Shown: piece by piece, positions 23,815 to 30,078 of the stretch | How the letters are laid out: each line of letters starts with the position of its first letter | Position numbering within the stretch: the stretch's first letter is position 1 | From: Caldilineaceae bacterium | Lineage (GTDB): Bacteria > Chloroflexota > Anaerolineae > Caldilineales > Caldilineaceae | Reading direction: 5' to 3' | Assembly (NCBI GenBank): GCA_019637645.1 | Contig: JAHBVH010000096.1 | Span: forward strand, 1 to 30,078 | Length of the DNA: 30,078 bases | Program-made: the position numbers and the translations under genes | Notes under the pieces: generated by a model | The model's database searches: none | Seen by the model: only the letters and a program-made list of their open reading frames with translations | What the model was told of the DNA's origin: nothing

Positions 23815-24651
23815 TTACACCCCGCCAAAGGCCGAGAAGCCACCATCCACCGGCACAACAATCCCCGTGACAAACTTGGCGGCGTCGCTACAGAGCCAAA
23901 CGGCCGCGCCGATCAATTCATCAGGTTCCCCAAAGCGCTTCATGGGGGTGTGGGCGACAATGGTTTCCCCGCGTGGCGTGGGGGTGCCGTCCGCATTGAG
24001 CAAGAACGCGCGATTCTGTTCGCCAATGAAAAAGCCAGGGGCAATTGCATTGACCCGCACGCCTTCGCCATATTTGCTTGCGAGATCAACCGCTAGCCAG
24101 CGGGTGAAGTTATCAATGGCTGATTTGGCCGCGGCATAGCCAATGACCCGTGTCAGCGGGCGTTGGGCCGCCATAGAGGAAATGTTAATAATGCTCCCCT
24201 TACCCTGCTTGGCCATCACCTCGCCAAAGACTTGCGAGGGCAGGATCGTACCCATGAGGTTGAGGTCGAGCATTTTCTGCACGGCCTCGCGCTTGAGGTT
24301 AAAAAAGGTGACATCGCCAAAGACCGTGGCATCGGGCGAGTTGCCGCCCGCCGCGTTGACCAGAATATCCACCTGTCCCCACTGTTGAAGCACCTGATCG
24401 CGCGCTACTACCAACGCGTCGGGGTCGAGGGCATCGGCGGGTACGGGCATCGCTTCGCCCCCTTTGGCCCGGATCGCATCTACCACTTCGGCGGCGCGCT
24501 CGACCCGCCGCCCCAAAATACCCACTTTCGCGCCAGCCGCGGCCAGCCCATGAGCAATTGCTCCCCCCAACACTCCCGTCCCGCCGGTGACAATCGCGAC
24601 CCGGCCTTGGAGGGAGAAAAGTTGAGTAAGTTCCTGCGCTGTTATCATCAT
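23815..24651 (-). CDS. SDR oxidoreductase, probable D-mannonate oxidoreductase (UxuD/YjmF-like)
   Basis: This classical short-chain dehydrogenase has 278 residues. The cofactor motif is TGGTGVLG (22-29), NAAG lies at 99-102, and the catalytic set is S159 in NISSM, Y172 and K176 in GYAAAKSA. The C-terminal part PGFFIGEQNRAFLL, DGTPTPRG, HTPMKRFGEPDELIG and VPVDGGFSAFGGV matches the D-mannonate oxidoreductase (fructuronate reductase) type known from Bacillus YjmF and Thermotoga UxuD, which interconverts D-fructuronate and D-mannonate. That comparison is from memory, so the substrate is probable rather than certain. The ATG at 24651 has AAAGGA upstream. It has its own predicted promoter (24832-24860) and a long folded leader. 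Confidence 0.88.
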   Translation of the reverse strand: MMITAQELTQLFSLQGRVAIVTGGTGVLGGAIAHGLAAAGAKVGILGRRVERAAEVVDAIRAKGGEAMPVPADALDPDALVVARDQVLQQWGQVDILVNAAGGNSPDATVFGDVTFFNLKREAVQKMLDLNLMGTILPSQVFGEVMAKQGKGSIINISSMAAQRPLTRVIGYAAAKSAIDNFTRWLAVDLASKYGEGVRVNAIAPGFFIGEQNRAFLLNADGTPTPRGETIVAHTPMKRFGEPDELIGAAVWLCSDAAKFVTGIVVPVDGGFSAFGGV

Positions 24652-24699
24652 GCCCCAATCCTTTTATTGCTATGGATATCACTTCTCTTATGGGCCGAG

Positions 24700-24780
24700 G
24701 TGCCGGGGAAGGGTCCGCATCTCTTCCTGCATCGCGACTACGGCTGGCCCGTCCCCGGCACGTGCGTGACCTCACGTACG
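24700..24780 (-). promoter_or_regulatory. Structured 5' leader of the mannonate oxidoreductase-like gene
   Basis: On the predicted transcript CGTACGTGA/TCACGCACG (24780-24761, one mismatch) is followed by a stem GTGCCGGGGA/TCCCCGGCAC (24761-24752 with 24709-24700) enclosing 42 bases. The ATG follows about 50 bases later. I cannot match it to a known riboswitch. Confidence 0.4.
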
Positions 24781-24831
24781 AACAATGACGACTTTCCTTG
24801 CTGTATGCCCTTGCCCAATCTGACTGCAAGC

Positions 24832-24860
24832 ATTGTACCACGCGTCAGGGAATTGGTGAA
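24832..24860 (-). promoter_or_regulatory. Promoter of the mannonate oxidoreductase-like gene
   Basis: -35 TTCACC (24860-24855), 17 bases, -10 TACAAT (24837-24832). The start near 24825 gives a leader of about 174 bases. It lies directly downstream of the hairpin closing the preceding gene. Confidence 0.5.
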
Positions 24861-24867
24861 CAAATTG

Positions 24868-24904
24868 CCGCTCCTATCCCAACGTGCTACTAGGATGGGA
24901 GCGG
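24868..24904 (-). terminator. Terminator of the Gfo/Idh gene
   Basis: On the minus strand CCGCTCCCATCC (24904-24893) pairs with GGATAGGAGCGG (24879-24868), one mismatch, and is followed by CAATTTGTTC. It begins 22 bases past the Gfo/Idh stop. Confidence 0.55.
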
Positions 24905-24926
24905 TGACCGGGCCACGCAAGAAGGG

Positions 24927-26015
24927 TTAGCGCACCAAGGGCGCTTGGGCTTGGTAGCACTTGATAATGTCAATAATTAGCGCAATATCATCGCGTGCCG
25001 AGGCGACGGGGGCGCGGCAGGGGATGCCCTCGCGGATACAGGCATAGAAATGGCGCATCTCCCGGCTAAAGGCGGTCTCCCAGTCGATGGCCGGCTCCTG
25101 CCGGTAGGTCGTGCCGTTAGCGTCAACCCCTTGCACCGTGACCTTGGACAGCGGCCCGCGGGCAAAGCCGGTGGGATATTCGACAATGACCCGTTTATTG
25201 TCGCCATAGACTTCGAGCGACTCTTGGAAATCCCACAGCTCGGGCAGATCGACCCAACTGGCGACACAGCGCGAGCCATTGGGGTATTCCAACGTCATGG
25301 TCACCGCACGCCCTTCATACCAGATATCGGTGTTCACCACACGGTTGGGCACGCCTAGCATGGTGCGCATCCCGTAGAGGTCGTGAATCATACTGCCCGA
25401 CAGGAGATAAAAGGCGCGTTCCACTGGGAGCGGCACATCGCCCACGGCTTCTTGGCGGGCCGCTTGGCGCGCCGCTTGGGTGGCACGGATAACCTCTGCT
25501 GGAATGTCATCAAAGCGGCGAATATCGAACTGCCGCATGTGCAGATCATTATTGGGGTGCAGATGGTTGACCTGGACAAAGCGGATGTTGTTCATGCTAT
25601 CCACTTCGCGCTTGGCATATTCATAGGCCGGGTCAAAGATCTTCATATACCCAACTTGGCCCACTTTCCCCGAGCGCTGCTGGGCAGCAATAATAGCATC
25701 GGCTTCTTGCAGCGAAAAGCACATGGGCTTCTCGATAAAGAGATGTTTCCCGGCATCCAGCGCGGCGACTGCCACATCGGTTTTCGGGTCGGATTGACAG
25801 AGGAGCACGGCTTCGACATCGCTGTCGAGCAGCTGGCGATAGTCGGTAAAATGGGCTGGCACATTAAATTTATCGGCCACATAAGCCGCCGCCCCCGCCG
25901 AGACATCACAGACTGCGGTGATCTGAAAGAGACCATGGAGATCATGGAGATTGGGCATATGGTGAACTTGGGCAATCGCGCCACAGCCGACGACGCCCAA
26001 CTTGATGGGATTCAT
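24927..26015 (-). CDS. Gfo/Idh/MocA family NAD(P)-dependent oxidoreductase
   Basis: These enzymes oxidise or reduce sugars, inositols and their acids. The 362 residues contain the Rossmann motif LGVVGCGAIA (6-15) and the hallmark EKP (95-97) in LFIEKPM, followed by the alpha/beta C-terminal domain with MIHDLYGMR, which carries the usual catalytic-His region (SGSMIHDLYG). The ATG at 26015 is set by AGGAGGAACC directly upstream. It starts a transcription unit: a promoter at 26085-26112 and a palindromic operator candidate at 26057-26073 precede it, and a terminator follows. Substrate cannot be read from sequence; context suggests a sugar acid or glycoside, possibly as the oxidation step before cleavage. 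Confidence 0.93.
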   Translation of the reverse strand: MNPIKLGVVGCGAIAQVHHMPNLHDLHGLFQITAVCDVSAGAAAYVADKFNVPAHFTDYRQLLDSDVEAVLLCQSDPKTDVAVAALDAGKHLFIEKPMCFSLQEADAIIAAQQRSGKVGQVGYMKIFDPAYEYAKREVDSMNNIRFVQVNHLHPNNDLHMRQFDIRRFDDIPAEVIRATQAARQAARQEAVGDVPLPVERAFYLLSGSMIHDLYGMRTMLGVPNRVVNTDIWYEGRAVTMTLEYPNGSRCVASWVDLPELWDFQESLEVYGDNKRVIVEYPTGFARGPLSKVTVQGVDANGTTYRQEPAIDWETAFSREMRHFYACIREGIPCRAPVASARDDIALIIDIIKCYQAQAPLVR

Positions 26016-26056
26016 GGTTCCTCCTGAAATTCGATTGGATGGCATTGATGGTAATA

Positions 26057-26073
26057 CGAACAGGACCTGTTCG
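26057..26073. promoter_or_regulatory. Candidate operator CGAACAGG-A-CCTGTTCG
   Basis: A perfect 17-base palindrome lies just downstream of the predicted -10 box (about +5 to +21) and 42 bases before the Gfo/Idh ATG, the classical place for a repressor site. Its outer half-sites CGAACA and TGTTCG, five bases apart, recur at 28676-28692. Confidence 0.6.
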
Positions 26074-26084
26074 AGAGCAAATCT

Positions 26085-26112
26085 AGTCTATCACATCTGA
26101 GGTGCTTGCCAA
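26085..26112 (-). promoter_or_regulatory. Promoter of the Gfo/Idh gene
   Basis: -35 TTGGCA (26112-26107), 16 bases, -10 TAGACT (26090-26085). The start near 26078 lies just before the palindrome at 26057-26073. Confidence 0.5.
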
Positions 26113-26159
26113 AGTGGGGAAAAATGGGGGCTTGCTAGCGCACAATCCGGCCACTGCAC

Positions 26160-26825
26160 CTACAACGTCGCCATTACGGCGCGGACCGCTGCCACCCCTA
26201 GGCGTGGACTTGCTAGAATCGGCACGCGTCGTTCCGGCATGGGGAGACTATCCACCACCCGTGCCATGGTGGCCTGGGCGAGGACAATCACATCGACCTG
26301 ATCCATCAAATTTTTTAGCCCGGCTAGGACCAAGCGATCATGGGTGGCGGTGTCGCCGCTGATCACAGCGTCAAACGCGCCGGTACAGAGAGCGGTGATG
26401 ATTTCAATCGTCTTCCCTTGGGCGGTAGCGCTCGCCTGCACCAACGCGGCGGTGGGCTCTAGGGTGGTGGAGAGGGTGGCAATGACCCCAATGCGCGTGC
26501 CGAGGCGCACCGCTTCCTCGGCCATGGCTTGATCGATACGTAGCACTGGCACATTGACCAATGCCCGCCCCGCGTCGACCGCGGGGCCAATCGATGAACA
26601 AGTGACCAAGATGGCATCGGCCCCGGCGGCTTCGGCGGCTTCCAAATAATGCGCCAGCCGTCGGTAGGTGGTGGGCGTTAGCTTTTGCGCTTCGATTGTG
26701 TTTTTGAGCAAGCTTTCGTCTACAATATGAAAGACCTCCACATCCGGCATGGCTTCTTTACAAAGCTGACCAATCGTGGTGGCATTGACAGTGGCTGTGT
26801 GGATGAGTGCTAACTTTTTCGGCAT
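26160..26825 (-). CDS. Aspartate/glutamate racemase-fold protein
   Basis: The 221 residues belong to the Asp/Glu/hydantoin racemase superfamily, which uses one or two cysteines to move protons at a carbon next to a carboxylate. The first Cys is present (C76 in LVTCSSIGPA). At the position of the second, the sequence reads VLAQATMARV (181-190), with no Cys, so a two-base racemase mechanism is unlikely unless C147 (TALCTGAF) substitutes. Related proteins with one Cys act as isomerases or decarboxylases (maleate isomerase, arylmalonate decarboxylase), though those retain different cysteines. The ATG at 26825 has GAGGAGAGG upstream. It has its own promoter and lies between the transporter and the Gfo/Idh gene. 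Substrate unknown. Confidence 0.88.
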   Translation of the reverse strand: MPKKLALIHTATVNATTIGQLCKEAMPDVEVFHIVDESLLKNTIEAQKLTPTTYRRLAHYLEAAEAAGADAILVTCSSIGPAVDAGRALVNVPVLRIDQAMAEEAVRLGTRIGVIATLSTTLEPTAALVQASATAQGKTIEIITALCTGAFDAVISGDTATHDRLVLAGLKNLMDQVDVIVLAQATMARVVDSLPMPERRVPILASPRLGVAAVRAVMATL

Positions 26826-26880
26826 CGGGCCTCTCCTCGGGCACAGGTGGTCGGTTGAATCGTGATCCTTCGTCGTCTTG

Positions 26881-26889
26881 ATTATAGCA
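26881..26889 (-). promoter_or_regulatory. Extended -10 promoter of the racemase-fold gene
   Basis: TGC-TATAAT (26889-26881) is a perfect extended -10. I see no convincing -35. The start near 26874 leaves a leader of about 50 bases. Confidence 0.6.
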
Positions 26890-26958
26890 CAACGGCGCTA
26901 CCCACCTGGTGGCTGGCTTGTCGTGCGTCAGGGCAACGTGCTTTGTCATCCCGTGGAA

Positions 26959-27013
26959 AGCGCCTGCGGGCGCTGTTCGCTGTCTGTCGTGGGTTTTAAA
27001 CCCCGCTGCTTTT
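26959..27013. repeat. Intergenic hairpin and AAAAGCAG...TTTAAAACCC repeat, copy 2
   Basis: AGCGCC-TGCG-GGCGCT (26959-26974) is followed by a stretch (26991-27013) whose reverse complement, AAAAGCAGCGGGG then TTTAAAACCC, resembles 12246-12264. It lies just past the stop of the GPH transporter gene and may act as its 3' hairpin. Confidence 0.5.
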
Positions 27014-27029
27014 AAGGTTCGTACTTGCC

Positions 27030-28391
27030 CTAGGTCGTGCGCTCGGCTGTCGCATGGCGTTCGGCCAAGGTGGCCTTGACGGCGGCCAAGCGTTCCCCAT
27101 GTAATGGGTAGAGCCACAGGGCGATAAAGGCCAGGGTACAGCCCGCAAAGGGGAGCCCTGTCATAAAGACGCGAAAACCAGTAGAAACAGTACTTGGCTG
27201 CACTTCTAGGCGCGTATCATAGCCATAGGCTGGGGCAATCAGGCCAAAGACCACCGACACAATAGCCGCACTGAGCGTAATGACCAAGCCATTGAGACCA
27301 AAGTACATGCCTTCGCGGCGTTGACCGGTGTTGACCTCATCCTCATCGATCACATCGGAAATCAAGACGTTGTCCATGAGAAAGATCCCGGCAAAGGCCA
27401 AACCGATCAGCGCGGCCGCGGCGATGGCCCCTTGGAGCGAATCGACAAACCAAAGGGGGATGGCCGACAGCGCCGTGGCGGCGTAGCCTAACAAGGCGGT
27501 GGTGCGCGGTTCAAAGCGGTTGGCAATGAAGACGCGCCAGGGGTAGAGCGCCGCGGCCGCAACCAGAAAAGCGGTGCCTAAAATCAGCGACGTTTGGCCT
27601 GGCTCAGCGCCAATGCTGTATTTGATGTAAAAGATCATGCCGGTGGAGAGCGCATTGGTGGTGACAAAGCGCATGGTCTGTGCCACCGTCATAGGCAGGA
27701 AGCTGCGATTAAAAAAGGTCGCTTTGAACGCGGTAAAAAAAGAGAAATCATCAGAAGTCGCTGGCCCGCCCCGCTCAAACATGCCCCGGTAGCCAATATA
27801 ACCCGCCACAGCCGCAATGCCAGCAAAGATCACGCCCATGACACCCCAACCCAGACGTTGGGCGAGGATCGGGGGGAGTGCCACCCCAGCCAGCAGCGCA
27901 ACGGTGAGAAAAAGGTTCATACGCAGGGCCACATCGGTCCGTTCGCGGTAGCTGGTAAACATCTCGGGCAACAGGGAATAGTAGGCCGTACTGACCGCCG
28001 TGGCCAGACCATCATAGAGGACAATGCCAACCACCATATAGAGTAACAGCGCCACCGGCTGTTCATTGCCATGAAAGGGCGCGAGCCAAAGCAGGGCAAA
28101 GATCACCATCCAGGGCAACGTCCCCAACCAGAGATAGGGCAACCGACGGCCCCAGCGGCTTTGAGTCCGATCCGAAAGATAGCCGATGAGCGGATTGTTG
28201 ATGGCATTATAGAGGGCATAGAGGGTGAGCGCGGTGGCACTCCACTGCGGTGGTAGCCGCTTCACATCGGTATAAAAGAAAAGCAGCGATACGTTCACCA
28301 CTTGGGCAGGAATTTGAATGGCGAGCGTGGCGAGGGCATAGAGCCACCGTTGGCGGTTGGTCGTTTGGTGTGGCGCGGCAGGTGAATGCAT
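27030..28391 (-). CDS. GPH-family (glycoside-pentoside-hexuronide:cation) symporter
   Basis: This 453-residue permease has about twelve hydrophobic segments and takes up glycosides, pentosides or hexuronides with a cation. NPLIGYLSDRTQSRWGRRLP (62-81) is the MelB-type loop between helices 2 and 3, and LISDVIDEDEVNTGQRREGM is the second GPH hallmark in the central part. YYSLLPEM is also conserved. This separates it from the generic MFS. Among family members are melibiose, xyloside and glucuronide carriers, which fits the neighbouring GH4 and mannonate oxidoreductase-like genes. The ATG at 28391 has only a weak ribosome site. It is transcribed divergently from the next MFS gene. The exact substrate is inferred. 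Confidence 0.92.
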   Translation of the reverse strand: MHSPAAPHQTTNRQRWLYALATLAIQIPAQVVNVSLLFFYTDVKRLPPQWSATALTLYALYNAINNPLIGYLSDRTQSRWGRRLPYLWLGTLPWMVIFALLWLAPFHGNEQPVALLLYMVVGIVLYDGLATAVSTAYYSLLPEMFTSYRERTDVALRMNLFLTVALLAGVALPPILAQRLGWGVMGVIFAGIAAVAGYIGYRGMFERGGPATSDDFSFFTAFKATFFNRSFLPMTVAQTMRFVTTNALSTGMIFYIKYSIGAEPGQTSLILGTAFLVAAAALYPWRVFIANRFEPRTTALLGYAATALSAIPLWFVDSLQGAIAAAALIGLAFAGIFLMDNVLISDVIDEDEVNTGQRREGMYFGLNGLVITLSAAIVSVVFGLIAPAYGYDTRLEVQPSTVSTGFRVFMTGLPFAGCTLAFIALWLYPLHGERLAAVKATLAERHATAERTT

Positions 28392-28561
28392 GGCAGAGCG
28401 TTCCCATCCTGGTTACAAGTTCAACGGTTTCTATTTTATGCGATTGGTTCAAGGGGCAGTTTGCAGCGTAGCATGATCGGGTGGCGAAAACAATCCCATA
28501 AAATGCGGTTCCTTTGGGGGAACCGCTGTGGTGGCCATCCATAGCCCTGTCTCGATGCGTT

Positions 28562-28591
28562 TTGACGAAGCTGCTTGGGATCAAGTATCCT
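28562..28591 (+). promoter_or_regulatory. Possible promoter of the MFS gene
   Basis: -35 TTGACG (28562-28567), 18 bases, -10 TATCCT (28586-28591). The start near 28598 would leave a leader of about 165 bases containing the palindrome at 28675-28693. Confidence 0.4.
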
Positions 28592-28674
28592 TATCGTTTC
28601 TGATCCTCAATAGGCAGGGGCGTTTCTACCCTGGGGTGGGTGCCATCAACGCTGGCGGATCGATCCCTACTGGT

Positions 28675-28693
28675 GCGAACACCGCGTGTTCGC
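28675..28693. promoter_or_regulatory. Candidate operator GCGAACAC-CGC-GTGTTCGC
   Basis: A perfect 8-bp inverted repeat with a 3-base centre, 70 bases before the MFS ATG. It shares the half-sites CGAACA and TGTTCG at the same 5-base spacing with the palindrome at 26057-26073. Confidence 0.55.
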
Positions 28694-28762
28694 CCTTGGT
28701 CCGCAGGTTGCCAGCCCTGGTCAAGGTTACGGCCTGCTGACTGTGCCAAAGGTATGCGTAAC

Positions 28763-30034
28763 ATGACAATCCTAGCTTGGGGACGTAGCATGCTGCGTCC
28801 GTTGACCTTCCCTGATTACCGGCGTTTGTTGATCGGCAACATTCTCTGGTGGCAGGGCTTTTACATGGAAATGGTCGTGATTGGCTGGCTAGTCTTTGAG
28901 CTGACCAATTCGCCGTGGATGGTCTCTGTGGTCAGCTTCTGCCGCTCGCTTCCCCTATTGCTGATCGGCTTTTGGACAGGCCCGCTGATCGATCATTTTG
29001 GTCGGCGCACGATTATTCTCGCCGCGCAGACGGCCAATCTCTGTGCCTATCTAGCCATGGTGCTGCTCCTCTGGAGTGGCGCGGCTGCCGTGTGGAATAT
29101 TGCCATTGTTGCGCTCGTCTTGGGCACGGCGTGGGCCAGCGATTGGCCAGCCCGCCGCGCGCTGCTGCCCGATATTGTCGGCAAGGAACAGACGGTGGAT
29201 AGTATGCTGCTCGATAGTTTTCTGGTGGGGATTGGCCGTATGCTCACCCCTTCCTTGGCCGGGGCTTTGATCGCCGCTTTTGGTGCAATTGGGTGCTATA
29301 GTGTCATGGTGCTGCTCTCGGCCGCGGCCCTTTGGACCCTGCGCACATTGACTCGCCAGCCAATCCCGCGCACCAATATGCGCCCCATGGCACGCCCCTG
29401 GACTTTGATCGGCCATGGCTTGCTCTATGTGCGCCATAACCAGACCATCTTAGCGGTCTTACTGATTACCGTGGTGATGAATCTCTGGATCTTTCCCTAT
29501 GTGACGCTCCTGCCCATCTTTGCCCGCGATGTGCTACACCAAGGCCCCGTGGGGCTAGGGCTGCTCAGCACAGGGAATGGCATTGGCGCGTTTCTGGGCC
29601 TGATTGTCGTAAATCTCATTCGCCGCCGCTACAGCAATGGCTGGATCTTTATTGTGGGCAGCGTGTGGGCCTGTCTAGCGGTGATCGCCTTTGCCTTTTC
29701 CACCCACTATGGCCTTTCCTGGTCAATGCTCTTTGTGGCCGGCCTGGGTCTTTCCTGCTTTGGGGCCTTGCAGAGCGCCATTATCCTCCTGACGGCCAGT
29801 GATGAAATGCGCAGCCGCGTGATGGGACTGCTGGTCTTGGCTATCGGCTCCGATCCCCTCGGCCAATTGCAAATGGGCTATTTGGCGGAACGCCTTGGCC
29901 CGCAAGCGACGCTCACAAGCGTGGCGACGGCAGCCACCATTGCGGTGGTGCTGATTGCCATTTTCTTACCCAGTTTGCGCCGACCTGCGGCCCATTTGGC
30001 TACGCCAATGCCGGTCGCCGTAGCCAGCGATTGA
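28763..30034 (+). CDS. MFS permease (MFS_3/EntS-like)
   Basis: This 423-residue protein has about ten to twelve hydrophobic segments. FPDYRRLLIGNILWWQGFYM near the start (about 15-34) and the loop GPLIDHFGRRTIIL (about 74-87) are typical of the MFS_3 group, which includes enterobactin exporter EntS and many exporters of unknown substrate. DWPARRALLPDIV (about 131-143) is the second group hallmark. I chose the ATG at 28763, with AAAGG ten bases upstream; an ATG at 28754 is too close to that site. It is divergent from the GPH gene and shares an operator-like palindrome with the Gfo/Idh gene, so it may be co-regulated. Export or import direction cannot be told. Confidence 0.88.
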   Translation: MTILAWGRSMLRPLTFPDYRRLLIGNILWWQGFYMEMVVIGWLVFELTNSPWMVSVVSFCRSLPLLLIGFWTGPLIDHFGRRTIILAAQTANLCAYLAMVLLLWSGAAAVWNIAIVALVLGTAWASDWPARRALLPDIVGKEQTVDSMLLDSFLVGIGRMLTPSLAGALIAAFGAIGCYSVMVLLSAAALWTLRTLTRQPIPRTNMRPMARPWTLIGHGLLYVRHNQTILAVLLITVVMNLWIFPYVTLLPIFARDVLHQGPVGLGLLSTGNGIGAFLGLIVVNLIRRRYSNGWIFIVGSVWACLAVIAFAFSTHYGLSWSMLFVAGLGLSCFGALQSAIILLTASDEMRSRVMGLLVLAIGSDPLGQLQMGYLAERLGPQATLTSVATAATIAVVLIAIFLPSLRRPAAHLATPMPVAVASD

Positions 30035-30078
30035 CCATTCGCAATCAGCATCGGCGTTACGCACTTGGGCCAAACCTG

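Larger units (their letters stand above)
28392..28762. other. Divergent control region of the two transporter genes (371 bases)
   Basis: No gene is supported. It holds a hairpin GCGGTTCC/GGAACCGC (28505-28512 with 28519-28526), a possible plus-strand promoter (28562-28591) and the palindrome at 28675-28693. A TAAAAT on the minus strand (28438-28433) could be a -10 for the GPH gene but lacks a partner -35. Confidence 0.6.

Noticed and set aside
24163..24930. Open frame of 255 codons on the plus strand
   Set aside because: It lies opposite the mannonate oxidoreductase-like gene and the intergenic hairpins. The translated sequence has no family motif and is rich in His and Arg, as antisense frames of GC-rich genes are.
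26057..26073. LexA/SOS box
   Set aside because: The half-sites look alike but the spacing is seven bases between CGAAC and GTTCG instead of four, and no DNA-repair gene is near.

Overview
The window looks like a bacterial chromosome segment, most plausibly from a Chloroflexota (Caldilineae/Anaerolineae-like) organism. That guess rests on a BTAD-type winged-helix activator, a Reg_prop propeller protein, an N-terminal-REC histidine kinase, moderately GC-rich codon use, frequent TTG/GTG starts and many short intergenic repeats. No single marker gene proves it. I see no rRNA, tRNA, CRISPR array, insertion sequence or prophage.

Left block (1-10280, all minus strand). It opens with the N-terminal part of a BTAD/SARP-type transcription activator cut by the window edge. 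Next come ndk and an upstream TPR protein with their own sigma70-like promoter, a histone-deacetylase-fold deacetylase, and a 565-residue protein I cannot assign. The block ends with a complete BMP/PnrA-type ABC importer (lipoprotein, two permeases, double-NBD ATPase), probably for nucleosides. The importer has a strong promoter at 10425-10454. Near-identical perfect palindromes sit in two of its intercistronic gaps.

Middle block (10581-19949, plus strand). An AruH-like aminotransferase is followed by a small unknown protein whose 3' end runs into a repeat, and then by an AT-richer gap. After the gap is a tight run: a membrane-anchored beta-propeller protein, glgB (glycogen branching enzyme), a REC-histidine kinase, a DUF456 membrane protein and thiamine pyrophosphokinase. 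Gaps inside this run are 3 to 82 bases. The propeller resembles the sensor half of Reg_prop hybrid kinases, while the kinase lies two genes away as a soluble protein.

Right block (20012-28391 minus, then 28763-30034 plus). This looks like a carbohydrate (probably uronide) utilisation region: a GH4 glycosidase, a membrane protein of unknown role, a PhyH-type dioxygenase, an O-methyltransferase, a UxuD/YjmF-like mannonate oxidoreductase, a Gfo/Idh/MocA oxidoreductase, an Asp/Glu-racemase-fold protein, a GPH-family symporter and a divergent MFS permease. Two of its control regions carry the same palindrome, CGAACA-N5-TGTTCG, which I consider the best candidate operator of a shared regulator.

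There are two classes of dispersed repeat (a GGTTTTCAAAACC-centred palindrome and ATCCGCG arrays), a possible third, and several long perfect hairpins without T-tracts. I did not find a clearly new defence or mobile system. The most interesting leads are the shared operator, the structured leader before the mannonate oxidoreductase gene, and the split propeller/kinase arrangement around glgB.
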